From contig OX246743.1 of assembly GCA_945910005.1 (NCBI GenBank), positions 16,888,695 through 16,952,694 on the forward strand: DNA of 64,000 nt, read 5' to 3'. Below the pieces are notes generated by a model. That model was not told the origin of the DNA. It saw only the letters and a program-made list of their open reading frames with translations, and searched no databases. Of the stretch, positions 1 through 12,300 are shown in pieces. The stretch is from Isoperla grammatica. Lineage: Eukaryota; Arthropoda; Insecta; Plecoptera; Perlodidae. Position 1 is the first letter of the stretch, and each line of letters opens with the position of its first letter. The position numbers and the translations under genes were made by a program.

Positions 1-3000
1 GGCAACTATCTGAGGTCAGAATGAGACTATAATAGTAGGTACTCTAGTTGAAACAGGGTGGTAGGTAACTATCTGAGGTCAGAATGAGACTATAATAGTA
101 GGTACTCTAGTTGAAACAGGGTGGTAGGTAACTATCTGAGGTCTGAATGAGACTATAATAGTAGGTACTCTAGTTGAAACAGGGTGGTAGGTAACTATCT
201 GAGGTCAGAATGAGACTATAATAGTAGGTACTCTAGTTGAAACAGGGTGGTAGGTAACTATCTGAGGTCAGAATGAGACTATAATAGTAGGTACTCTAGT
301 TGAAACAGGGTGGTAGGTAACTATCTGAGGTCAGAATGAGACTATAATAGTAGGTACTCTAGTTGAAACAGGGTGGTAGGTAACTATCTGAGGTCAGAAT
401 GAGACTATAATAGTAGGTACTCTAGTTGAAACAGGGTGGTAGGTAACTATCTGAGGTCAGAATGAGACTATAATAGTAGGTACCACTCTAGTTGAAACAG
501 GGTGGTAGGTAACTATCTGAGGTCAGAATGAGACTATAATAGTAGGTACTCTAGTTGAAACAGGGTGGTAGGTAACTATCTGAGGTCAGAATGAGACTAT
601 AATAGTAGGTACTCTAGTTGAAACAGGGTGGTAGGTATCTATCTGAGGTCAGAATGAGACTATAAAAGTAGGTACTCTAGTTGAAACAGGGTGGTCGGTA
701 ACTATCTGAGGTCAGAATGAGACTATAATAGTAGGTACTCTAGTTGAAACAGGGTGGTAGGTAACTATCTGAGGTCAGAATGAGACTATAATAGTAGGTA
801 CTCTAGTTGAAACAGGGTGGTAGGTAACTATCTGAGGTCAGAATTAGACTATAATAGTAGGTACTCTAGTTGAAACAGGGTGGTAGGTAACTATCTGAGG
901 TCAGAATGAGACTATAATAGTAGGTACTCTAGTTGAAACAGGGTGGTAGGTAACTATCTGAGGTCAGAATGAGACTATAATAGTAGGTACTCTAGTTGAA
1001 ACAGGGTGGTAGGTAACTATCTGAGGTCAGAATGAGACTATAATAGTAGGTACTCTAGTTGAAACAGGGTGGTAGGTAACTATCTGAGGTCAGAATGAGA
1101 CTATAATAGTAGGTACTCTAGTTGAAACAGGGTGGTAGGTAACTATCTGAGGTCAGAATGAGACTATAATAGTAGGTACTCTAGTTGAAACAGGGTGGTC
1201 GGTAACTATCTGAGGTCAGAATGAGACTATAATAGTAGGTACTCTAGTTGAAACAGGGTGGTAGGTAACTATCTGAGGTCAGAATGAGACTATAATAGTA
1301 GGTACTCTACTTGAAACAGGGTGGTAGGTAACTATCTGAGGTCAGAATGAGACTATAATAGTAGGTACTCTAGTTGAAACAGGGTGGTAGGTAACTATCT
1401 GAGGTCAGAATGAGACTTTAATAGTAGGTACTCTAGTTGAAACAGGGTGGTAGGTCACTATCTGAGGTCAGAATGAGACTATAATAGTAGGTACTCTAGT
1501 TGAAACAGGGTGGTAGGTAACTATCTGAGGTCAGAATGAGACTATAATAGTAGGTACTCTAGTTGAAGTTGAAACAGGGTGGTAGGTAACTATCTGAGGT
1601 CAGAATGAGACTATAATAGTAGGTACTCTAGTTGAAACAGGGTGGTAGGTAACTATCTGAGGTCTGAATGAGACTATAATAGTAGGTACTCTAGTTGAAA
1701 CAGGGTGGTAGGTAACTATCTGAGGTCAGAATGAGACTATAATAGTAGGTACTCTAGTTGAAACAGGGTGGTAGGTAACTATCTGAGGTCAGAATGAGAC
1801 TATAATAGTAGGTACTCTAGTTGAAACAGGGTGGTAGGTATCTATCTGAGGTCAGAATGAGACTATAATAGTAGGTACTCTAGTTGAAACAGGGTGGTAG
1901 GTAACTATCTGAGGTCAGAATGAGACTATAATAGTAGGTACTCTAGTTGAAACAGGGTGGTAGGTAACTATCTGAGGTCAGAATGAGACTATAATAGTAG
2001 GTACTCTAGTTGAAACAGGGTGGTAGGTAACTATCTGAGGTCAGAATGAGACTATAATAGTAGGTACTCTAGTTGAAACAGGGTGGTAGGTAACTATCTG
2101 AGGTCAGAATGAGACTATAAAAGTAGGTACTCTAGTTGAAACAGGGTGGTAGGTAACCATCTGAGGTCAGAATGAGACTATAATAGTAGGTACTCTAGTT
2201 GAAACAGGGTGGTAGGTAACTATCTGAGGTCAGAATGAGACTATAATAGTAGGTACTCTAGTTGAAACAGGGTGGTAGGTAACTATCTGAGGTCAGAATG
2301 AGACTATAATAGTAGGTACTCTAGTTGAAACAGGGTGGTAGGTAACTATCTGAGGTCAGAATGAGACTATAATAGTAGGTACTCTAGTTGAAACAGGGTG
2401 GTAGGTATCTATCTGAGGTCAGAATGAGACTATAATAGTAGGTACTCTAGTTGAAACAGGGTGGTAGGTAACTATCTGAGGTCAGAATGAGACTATAATA
2501 GTAGGTACTCTAGTTGAAACAGGGTGGTAGGTAACTATCTGAGGTCAGAATGAGACTATAATAGTAGGTACTCTAGTTGAAACAGGGTAGTAGGTAACTA
2601 TCTGAGGTCAGAATGAGACTATAATAGTAGGTACTCTAGTTGAAACAGGGTGGTAGGTAACTATCTGAGGTCAGAATGAGACTATAATAGTAGGTACTCT
2701 AGTTGAAACAGGGTGGTAGGTAACTATCTGAGGTCAGAATGAGACTATAATAGTAGGTACTCTAGTTGAAACAGGGTGGTAGGTAACTATCTGAGGTCAG
2801 AATGAGACTATAATAGTAGGTACTCTAGTTGAAACAGGGTGGTAGGTAACTATCTGAGGTCAGAATGAGACTATAATAGTAGGTACTCTAGTTGTAACAG
2901 GGTGGTAGGTAACTATCTGAGGTCAGAATGAGACTATAATAGTAGGTACTCTAGTTGAAACAGGGTGGTAGGTAACTATCTGAGGTCAGAATGAGACTAT

Positions 3001-6000
3001 AATAGTAGGTACTCTAGTTGAAACAGGGTGGTAGGTAACTATCTGAGGTCAGAATGAGACTATAATAGTAGGTACTCTAGTTGAAACAGGGTGGTCGGTA
3101 ACTATCTGAGGTCAGAATGAGACTATAATAGTAGGTACTCTAGTTGAAACAGGGTGGTAGGTAACTATCTGAGGTCAGAATGAGACTATAATAGTAGGTA
3201 CTCTAGTTGAAACAGGGTGGTAGGTAACTATCTGAGGTCAGAATGAGACTATAATAGTAGGTACTCTAGTTGAAACAGGGTGGTAGGTAACTATCTGAGG
3301 TCAGAATGAGACTATAATAGTAGGTACTCTAGTTGAAACAGGGTGGTAGGCAACTATCTGAGGTCAGAATGAGACTATAATAGTAGGTACTCTAGTTGAA
3401 ACAGGGTGGTAGGTAACTATCTGAGGTCAGAATGAGACTATAATAGTAGGTACTCTAGTTGAAACAGGGTGGTAGGTAACTATCTGAGGTCAGAATGAGA
3501 CTATAATAGTAGGTACTCTAGTTGAAACAGGGTGGTAGGCAACTATCTGAGGTCAGAATGAGACTATAATAGTAGGTACTCTAGTTGAAACAGGGTGGTA
3601 GGTAACTATCTGAGGTCAGAATGAGACTATAATAGTAGGTACTCTAGTTGAAACAGGGTGGTAGGTAACTATCTGAGGTCTGAATGAGACTATAATAGTA
3701 GGTACTCTAGTTGAAACAGGGTGGTAGGTAACTATCTGAGGTCAGAATGAGACTATAATAGTAGGTACTCTAGTTGAAACAGGGTGGTAGGTAACTATCT
3801 GAGGTCAGAATGAGACTATAATAGTAGGTACTCTAGTTGAAACAGGGTGGTAGGTAACTATCTGAGGTCAGAATGAGACTATAATAGTAGGTACTCTAGT
3901 TGAAACAGGGTGGTAGGTAACTATCTGAGGTCAGAATGAGACTATAATAGTAGGTACTCTAGTTGAAACAGGGTGGTAGGTAACTATCTGAGGTCAGAAT
4001 GAGACTATAATAGTAGGTACCACTCTAGTTGAAACAGGGTGGTAGGTAACTATCTGAGGTCAGAATGAGACTATAATAGTAGGTACTCTAGTTGAAACAG
4101 GGTGGTAGGTAACTATCTGAGGTCAGAATGAGACTATAATAGTAGGTACTCTAGTTGAAACAGGGTGGTAGGTATCTATCTGAGGTCAGAATGAGACTAT
4201 AAAAGTAGGTACTCTAGTTGAAACAGGGTGGTCGGTAACTATCTGAGGTCAGAATGAGACTATAATAGTAGGTACTCTAGTTGAAACAGGGTGGTAGGTA
4301 ACTATCTGAGGTCAGAATGAGACTATAATAGTAGGTACTCTAGTTGAAACAGGGTGGTAGGTAACTATCTGAGGTCAGAATTAGACTATAATAGTAGGTA
4401 CTCTAGTTGAAACAGGGTGGTAGGTAACTATCTGAGGTCAGAATGAGACTATAATAGTAGGTACTCTAGTTGAAACAGGGTGGTAGGTAACTATCTGAGG
4501 TCAGAATGAGACTATAATAGTAGGTACTCTAGTTGAAACAGGGTGGTAGGTAACTATCTGAGGTCAGAATGAGACTATAATAGTAGGTACTCTAGTTGAA
4601 ACAGGGTGGTAGGTAACTATCTGAGGTCAGAATGAGACTATAATAGTAGGTACTCTAGTTGAAACAGGGTGGTAGGTAACTATCTGAGGTCAGAATGAGA
4701 CTATAATAGTAGGTACTCTAGTTGAAACAGGGTGGTCGGTAACTATCTGAGGTCAGAATGAGACTATAATAGTAGGTACTCTAGTTGAAACAGGGTGGTA
4801 GGTAACTATCTGAGGTCAGAATGAGACTATAATAGTAGGTACTCTAGTTGAAACAGGGTGGTAGGTAACTATCTGAGGTCAGAATGAGACTATAATAGTA
4901 GGTACTCTAGTTGAAACAGGGTGGTAGGTAACTATCTGAGGTCAGAATGAGACTTTAATAGTAGGTACTCTAGTTGAAACAGGGTGGTAGGTCACTATCT
5001 GAGGTCAGAATGAGACTATAATAGTAGGTACTCTAGTTGAAACAGGGTGGTAGGTAACTATCTGAGGTCAGAATGAGACTATAATAGTAGGTACTCTAGT
5101 TGAAACAGGGTGGTAGGTAACTATCTGAGGTCAGAATGAGACTATAATAGTAGGTACTCTAGTTGAAACAGGGTGGTAGGTAACTATCTGAGGTCTGAAT
5201 GAGACTATAATAGTAGGTACTCTAGTTGAAACAGGGTGGTAGGTAACTATCTGAGGTCAGAATGAGACTATAATAGTAGGTACTCTAGTTGAAACAGGGT
5301 GGTAGGTAACTATCTGAGGTCAGAATGAGACTATAATAGTAGGTACTCTAGTTGAAACAGGGTGGTAGGTATCTATCTGAGGTCAGAATGAGACTATAAT
5401 AGTAGGTACTCTAGTTGAAACAGGGTGGTAGGTAACTATCTGAGGTCAGAATGAGACTATAATAGTAGGTACTCTAGTTGAAACAGGGTGGTAGGTAACT
5501 ATCTGAGGTCAGAATGAGACTATAATAGTAGGTACTCTAGTTGAAACAGGGTGGTCGGTAACTATCTGAGGTCAGAATGAGACTATAATAGTAGGTACTC
5601 TAGTTGAAACAGGGTGGTAGGTAACTATCTGAGGTCAGAATGAGACTATAATAGTAGGTACTCTAGTTGAAACAGGGTGGTAGGTAACTATCTGAGGTCA
5701 GAATGAGACTATAATAGTAGGTACTCTAGTTGAAACAGGGTGGTAGGTAACTATCTGAGGTCAGAATGAGACTATAATAGTAGGTACTCTAGTTGAAACA
5801 GGGTGGTAGGTAACTATCTGAGGTCAGAATGAGACTATAATAGTAGGTACTCTAGTTGAAACAGGGTGGTAGGTAACTATCTGAGGTCAGAATGAGACTA
5901 TAATAGTAGGTACTCTAGTTGAAACAGGGTGGTAGGTAACTATCTGAGGTCAGAATGAGACTATAATAGTAGGTACTCTAGTTGAAACAGGGTGGTAGGT

Positions 6001-9000
6001 AACTATCTGAGGTCAGAATGAGACTATAATAGTAGGTACTCTAGTTGAAACAGGAAGGTAGGTAACTATCTGAGGTCAGAATGAGACTATAATAGTAGGT
6101 ACTCTAGTTGAAACAGGGTGGTAGGTAACTATCTGAGGTCAGAATGAGACTATAATAGTAGGTACTCTAGTTGAAACAGGGTGGTAGGTAACTATCTGAG
6201 GTCAGAATGAGACTATAATAGTAGGTACTCTAGTTGAAACAGGGTGGTAGGTAACTATCTGAGGTCAGAATGAGACTATAATAGTAGGTACTCTAGTTGA
6301 AACAGGGTGGTAGGTAACTATCTGAGGTCAGAATGAGACTATAATAGTAAGTACTCTAGTTTAAACAGGGTGGTAGGTATCTATCTGAGGTCAGAATGAG
6401 ACTATAATAGTAGGTACTCTAGTTGAAACAGGGTGGTCGGTAACTATCTGAGGTCAGAATGAGACTATAATAGTAGGTACTCTAGTTGAAACAGGGTGGT
6501 AGGTATCTATCTGAGGTCAGAATGAGACTATAATAGTAGGTACTCTAGTTGAAACAGGGTGGTAGGTAACTATCTGAGGTCAGAATGAGACTATAATAGT
6601 AGGTACTCTAGTTGAAACAGGGTGGTAGGTAACTATCTGAGGTCAGAATGAGACTATAATAGTAGGTACTCTAGTTGAAACAGGGTGGTAGGTAACTATC
6701 TGAGGTCAGAATGAGACTATAATAGTAGGTACTCTAGTTGAAACAGGGTGGTAGGTAACTATCTGAGGTCAGAATGAGACTATAATAGTAGGTACTCTAG
6801 TTGAAACAGGGTGGTAGGTAACTATCTGAGGTCAGAATGAGACTATAATAGTAGGTACTCTAGTTGAAACAGGGTGGTAGGTAACTATCTGAGGTCAGAA
6901 TGAGACTATAATAGTAGGTACTCTAGTTGAAACAGGGTGGTAGGTAACTATCTGAGGTCAGAATGAGACTATAATAGTAGGTACTCTAGTTGAAACAGGG
7001 TGGTAGGTAACTATCTGAGGTCAGAATGAGACTATAATAGTAGGTACTCTAGTTGAAGTTGAAACAGGGTGGTAGGTAACTATCTGAGGTCAGAATGAGA
7101 CTATAATAGTAGGTACTCTAGTTGAAACAGGGTGGTAGGTAACTATCTGAGGTCAGAATGAGACTATAATAGTAGGAACTCTAGTTGAAACAGGGTGGTA
7201 GGTAACTATCTGAGGTCAGAATGAGACTATAATACTAGGTACTCTTGTTGAAACAGGGTGGTAGGTAACTATCTGAGGTCAGAATGAGACTATAATAGTA
7301 GGTACTCTAGTTGAAACAGGGTGGTCGGTAACTATCTGAGGTCAGAATGAGACTATAATAGTAGGTACTCTTGTTGAAACAGGGTGGTCGGTAACTATCT
7401 GAGGTCAGAATGAGACTATAATAGTAGGTACTCTAGTTGAAACAGGGTGGTAGGTAACTATCTGAGGTCAGAATGAGACTATAATAGTAGGTACTCTAGT
7501 TGAAACAGGGTGGTAGGTAACTATCTGAGGTCAGAATGAGACTATAATAGTAGGTACTCTAGTTGAAACAGGGTGGTAGGTAACTATCTGAGGTCAGAAT
7601 GAGACTATAATAGTAGGTACTCTAGTTGAAACAGGGTGGTCGGTAACTATCTGAGGTCAGAATGAGACTATAATAGTAGGTACTCTTGTTGAAACAGGGT
7701 GGTCGGTAACTATCTGAGGTCAGAATGAGACTATAATAGTAGGTACTCTAGTTGAAACAGGGTGGTAGGTAACTATCTGAGGGCAGAATGAGACTATAAT
7801 AGTAGGTACTCTAGTTGAAACAGGGTGGTAGGTAACTATCTGAGGTCAGAATGAGACTATAATAGTAGGTACTCTAGTTGAAACAGGGTGGTAGGTAACT
7901 ATCTGAGGTCAGAATGAGACTTTAATAGTAGGTACTCTAGTTGAAACAGGGTGGTAGGTCACTATCTGAGGTCAGAATGAGACTATAATAGTAGGTACTC
8001 TAGTTGAAACAGGGTGGTAGGTAACTATCTGAGGTCAGAATGAGACTTTAATAGTAGGTACTCTAGTTGAAACAGGGTGGTAGGTCACTATCTGAGGTCA
8101 GAATGAGACTATAATAGTAGGTACTCTAGTTGAAACAGGGTGGTAGGTAACTATCTGAGGTCAGAATGAGACTATAATAGTAGGTACTCTAGTTGAAACA
8201 GGGTGGTAGGTAACTATCTGAGGTCAGAATGAGACTATAATAGTAGGTACTCTAGTTGAAACAGGGTGGTAGGTAACTATCTGAGGTCAGAATGAGACTA
8301 TAATAGTAGGTACTCTAGTTGAAACAGGGTGGTAGGTTACTATCTGAGGTCAGAATGAGACTATAATAGTAGGTACTCTAGTTGAAACAGGGTGGTAGGT
8401 AACTATCTGAGGTCAGAATGAGACTATAATAGTAGGTACTCTAGTTGAAACAGGGTGGTAGGTAACTATCTGAGGTCAGAATGAGACTATAATAGTAGGT
8501 ACTCTAGTTGAAACAGGGTGGTAGGTAACTATCTGAGGTCAGAATGAGACTATAATAGTAGGTACTCTAGTTGAAACAGGGTGGTAGGTAACTATCTGAG
8601 GTCAGAATGAGACTATAATAGTAGGTACTCTAGTTGAAACAGGGTGGTAGGTAACTATCTGAGGTCAGAATGAGACTATAATAGTAGGTACTCTAGTTGA
8701 AACAGGGTGGTAGGTAACTATCTGAGGTCAGAATGAGACTATAATAGTAGGTACTCTAGTTGAAACAGGGTGGTAGGTAACTATCTGAGGTCAGAATGAG
8801 ACTATAATAGTAGGTACTCTAGTTGAAACAGGGTGGTAGGTAACTATCTGAGGTCAGAATGAGACTATAATAGTAGGTACTCTAGTTGAAACAGGGTGGT
8901 AGGTAACTATCTGAGGTCAGAATGAGACTATAATAGTAGGTACTCTAGTTGAAACAGGGTGGTAGGTAACTATCTGAGGTCAGAATGAGACTATAATAGT

Positions 9001-9126
9001 AGGTACTCTAGTTGAAACAGGGTGGTAGGTAACTATCTGAGGTCAGAATGAGACTATAATAGTAGGTACTCTAGTTGAAACAGGGTGGTAGGTAACTATC
9101 TGAGGTCAGAATGAGACTATAATAGT
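1..9126. repeat. 63-bp tandem satellite array, about 145 copies
   Basis: A 63-bp unit, with core GGTAACTATCTGAGGTCAGA and a GTTGAAACAGGGTGG segment, repeats head to tail from the first base until it breaks at 9127. Most copies differ by 0-2 bases. Recurrent variants are TATCTATC, GTGGTCGG, GACTTTAA, a 3-bp CAC insertion (481, 4018) and a 6-bp insertion (near 1566 and 7055). The array continues left of the window. It sits upstream of the first visible TOP1 exon, so it is probably intronic. Each unit contains TAG followed by GTAACT, which resembles a 5' splice site. The unit has stops in all sense frames and is not coding. Confidence 0.97.
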
Positions 9127-9165
9127 AATGTTGGTTGGGATGTTCAATAAGATACACGAGTGCAG

Positions 9166-9383
9166 GTTGTTGTTCGTGTACACAATGTCAGGCGGCCACC
9201 TCGAGCGGACGATTCAGCCGATCCGGTCGACGACCGAGGAGCTCGAAGAAGTCGCTCCAACTCAAGAAGGCACTCCCGGTCAAAAAGTCGCTCCTGCTCA
9301 AGAAGGCGGTCCCGTTCAAGAAGTTATTCCCGTTCCTCCTCGCGTCGCAGCCGGTCGGGCTCCAGCTGTCGTTCCTCTTCAAG
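9166..9383 (+). CDS. TOP1: TOP1 exon a (inferred): Arg/Ser-rich tract
   Basis: The open frame follows a GTGCAG acceptor and ends at AAG/GTTCGT. It encodes about 72 residues with dense RS dipeptides ([17 protein letters not shown] and onward) after a short acidic stretch (DDSADPVDD). It ends two bases into a codon, and the next exon starts with the one base needed, so the reading continues into the K-rich, KQW start of the TOP1 core. Known TOP1 N-terminal domains are disordered, charged and Lys/Glu/Asp-rich, so an RS-rich version is unusual. The exact 5' boundary (9166 or 9193) is uncertain, and the exon could belong to another transcript. Confidence 0.55.
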
Positions 9384-12300
9384 GTTCGTTATCCCCTCGC
9401 ACACACCGACTTCACTTGGCACATATGTTGAAATGATGCATCTATGCTATTAAGATGATAATAAGCCTATTGGGTGTCAAATGAGATGGCATGGAAATAT
9501 ATCTATAATATAGTATGAATTATCCCAACCACCTTGATCTCCCTAACCACAAATACACTTTATAATATTATATTTGATGCGATCTGTACATTTCGTTCAT
9601 GTTAAGCTGCTATTTTTGAAACATTTTATTGCAGGAGAGCAAAAAAGAAGCAGTGGACCACGTTATTTCACAGGGGTCCTTACTTCGCGCCCCCGTATGT
9701 TCGTCTCCCGCGTACTGTCAAGTTCTGCTACAATGGTCATCAGGTAACGTTATTTCACAGGGGTCCTTACTTCGCGCCCCCGTATGTTCGTCTCCCACGT
9801 ACTGTCAAGTTCTGCTACAATGGTCATCAGGTAACGTTATTTCACAGGGGTCCTTACTTCGCGCCCCCGTATGTTCGTCTCCCACGTACTGTCAAGTTCT
9901 GCTACAATGGTCATCAGGTAACGTTATTTCACAGGGGTCCTTACTTCGCGCCCCCGTATGTTCGTCTCCCGCGTACTGTCAAGTTCTGCTACAATGGTCA
10001 TCAGGTAACGTTATTTCACAGGGGTCCTTACTTCGCGCCCCCGTATGTTCGTCTCCCGCGTACTGTCAAGTTCTGCTACAATGGTCATCAGGTAACGTTA
10101 TTTCACAGGGGTCCTTACTTCGCGCCCCCGTATGTTCGTCTCCCGCGTACTGGCAAGTTCTGCTACAATGGTCATCAGGTAACGTTATTTCACAGGGGTC
10201 CTTACTTCGCGCCCTCGTATGTTCGTCTCCCGCGTACTGTCAAGTTCTGCTACAATGGTCATCAGGTAACGTTATTTCACAGGGGTCCTTACTTCGCGCC
10301 CTCGTATGTTCGTCTCCCGCGTACTGTCAAGTTCTGCTACAATGGTCATCAGGTAACGTTATTTCACAGGGGTCCTTACTTCGCGCCCCCGTATGTTCGT
10401 CTCCCACGTACTGTCAAGTTCTGCTACAATGGTCATCAGGTAACGTTATTTCACAGGGGTCCTTACTTCGCGCCCCCGTATGTTCGTCTCCCGCGTACTG
10501 GCAAGTTCTGCTACAATGGTCATCATGTAACGTTATTTCACAGGGGTCCTTACTTCGCGCCCCCGTATGTTCGTCTCCCGCGTACTGTCAAGTTCTGCTA
10601 CAATGGTCATCAGGTAACGTTATTTCACAGGGGTCCTTACTTCGCGCCCCCGTATGTTCGTCTCCCGCGTACTGTCAAGTTCTGCTACAATGGTCATCAG
10701 GTAGGCAAATAAACAAATAAACAAACCTTCGAGCTAGAGAAAACTTGAAGGTATTTCAATCCCCCACCGAAGGTTCAGTATGGAAGGTTAACGAACCTCC
10801 GCCAGGGGATTTATAAACCTTGGAGGAAATCAAGAACCAATTACATCACTGGCTATCGTCCTGCATCCATGCACAATTTGATAATGAGTGCTTATTGTTT
10901 TTAGAAAAAAATTTCTATTTTTAATGTAAGTCATAGGCCATGGCCTATAGACCACATTTGTGATTTTTTGTTATCATTTATATTTATATTTTGTTTGTTG
11001 GATGTATTCATATGCACTACTTTTCACTTGAATACATCGATAGGGTAAAACTGTATTGTAGTTATTTTATTTTTGTAAGCTGATTGCATTCCAAAAAGCA
11101 GCTATTAAGTCTACAATCAATCTTACTATTGTGCATATTAAATTCCTGGAAAAGAAAAAAAAAGTTTTTATTTTTGAATGAAAATTAATTCAGTCAATCA
11201 TTCCTTGAGATCCATTGGGATGTGAAATGAGATAAAATTTGGAGTTGGGAGGAAATGTCCAAGTGTTATTTTATAGTTTTAGTCCTAGCATTTGCCTTGG
11301 GAAAAATAAGGATTGCCGGTGACCTGTATCGAACCGGCGACCTGCCGAACTAGAGCCCGACCCATTTCTGTCGGTTTTACAGATGCATCTGTCACCGAAG
11401 GCGGAGGAAGTGGCCACCTTCTACGCCCGCATGTACAAGGAAAGCTGTGCAAAGGATAGCGTCTTTAAAAACAACTTCTTCATGGATTGGCGCAGAGAGA
11501 TGCAAAGTTCGGAGAGAAGCAAGATCTGTGAACTGCGGAAGTGCGACTTTAAACACATTCACAGATACTTGGTTGAGCGGAGCAATGGTCGCAGCAGTCA
11601 GGAGAAGCAGGTAAAGCTGTTTTCGGGGGGATGGTCTAGATTTCCCGTTCATGAGAATTGGAAACAAGAAGACTGAAGAGCTCATTGTCCCTCCCCCTCA
11701 AAATTATTTTGTTTCCCTTTATGAAGACCCCAGCATCACAGATAGTAATAAATCGTTATCTGTGCCAGCATTGTGACATGGATCTGATTCAGTCAACGTT
11801 ATATGGGATGTCTCTCAAATATATCGTAAAGCAGTTAATAATATCTGATAATACGTAATAATTCAATATTCGACTTATTTATAGTCTATATAAGTGTTTC
11901 AAAATAAGGGTTGTAGTTCTCTTAGGTGTCAGGACGGGTAATTAGGCTGTGATCGGTCACACACAATTAACAAGACATGTTTCCAGTTTTAGGCCTAGTC
12001 GTGACGTCACCACAGACGCCAACTCAGCGTTGTTTATTCACATATGATTATGAATAGAGGCGCAGCTCAAGTACAAATGATTAACTTAGTTCCGCGCACG
12101 GACGCTAGGGCAATACACACGCTTCTTCTTTTTCTTTTTTTTAACAGATATGATTATACATGTTCTTCAAACCAGAACTACTCAAAAGATTTCCTTTGAA
12201 CTAAACTAGCCTACTCAAATTTTTTTTTTTCTTTAAACTAGATTTTAATATCAAGTAATATGCATTTAAGAATTAGAATAATTATTCAGATTGAACAATT

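Noticed and set aside
1..9126. Regularly repeated array, considered as a CRISPR array
   Set aside because: Units are contiguous with no unique spacers, the context is eukaryotic with spliced genes, and variants form higher-order blocks typical of satellite DNA.
9629..10720. A 363-codon open frame reading [16 protein letters not shown] repeats
   Set aside because: It is an alternative frame of the 87-bp repeat. The frame one base away matches topoisomerase I (GPYFAPPY) and joins both neighbouring exons in phase.
11310..11350. tRNA gene (GGTTCGATAC on the minus strand)
   Set aside because: No cloverleaf could be built around it. At most it is a decayed SINE fragment.
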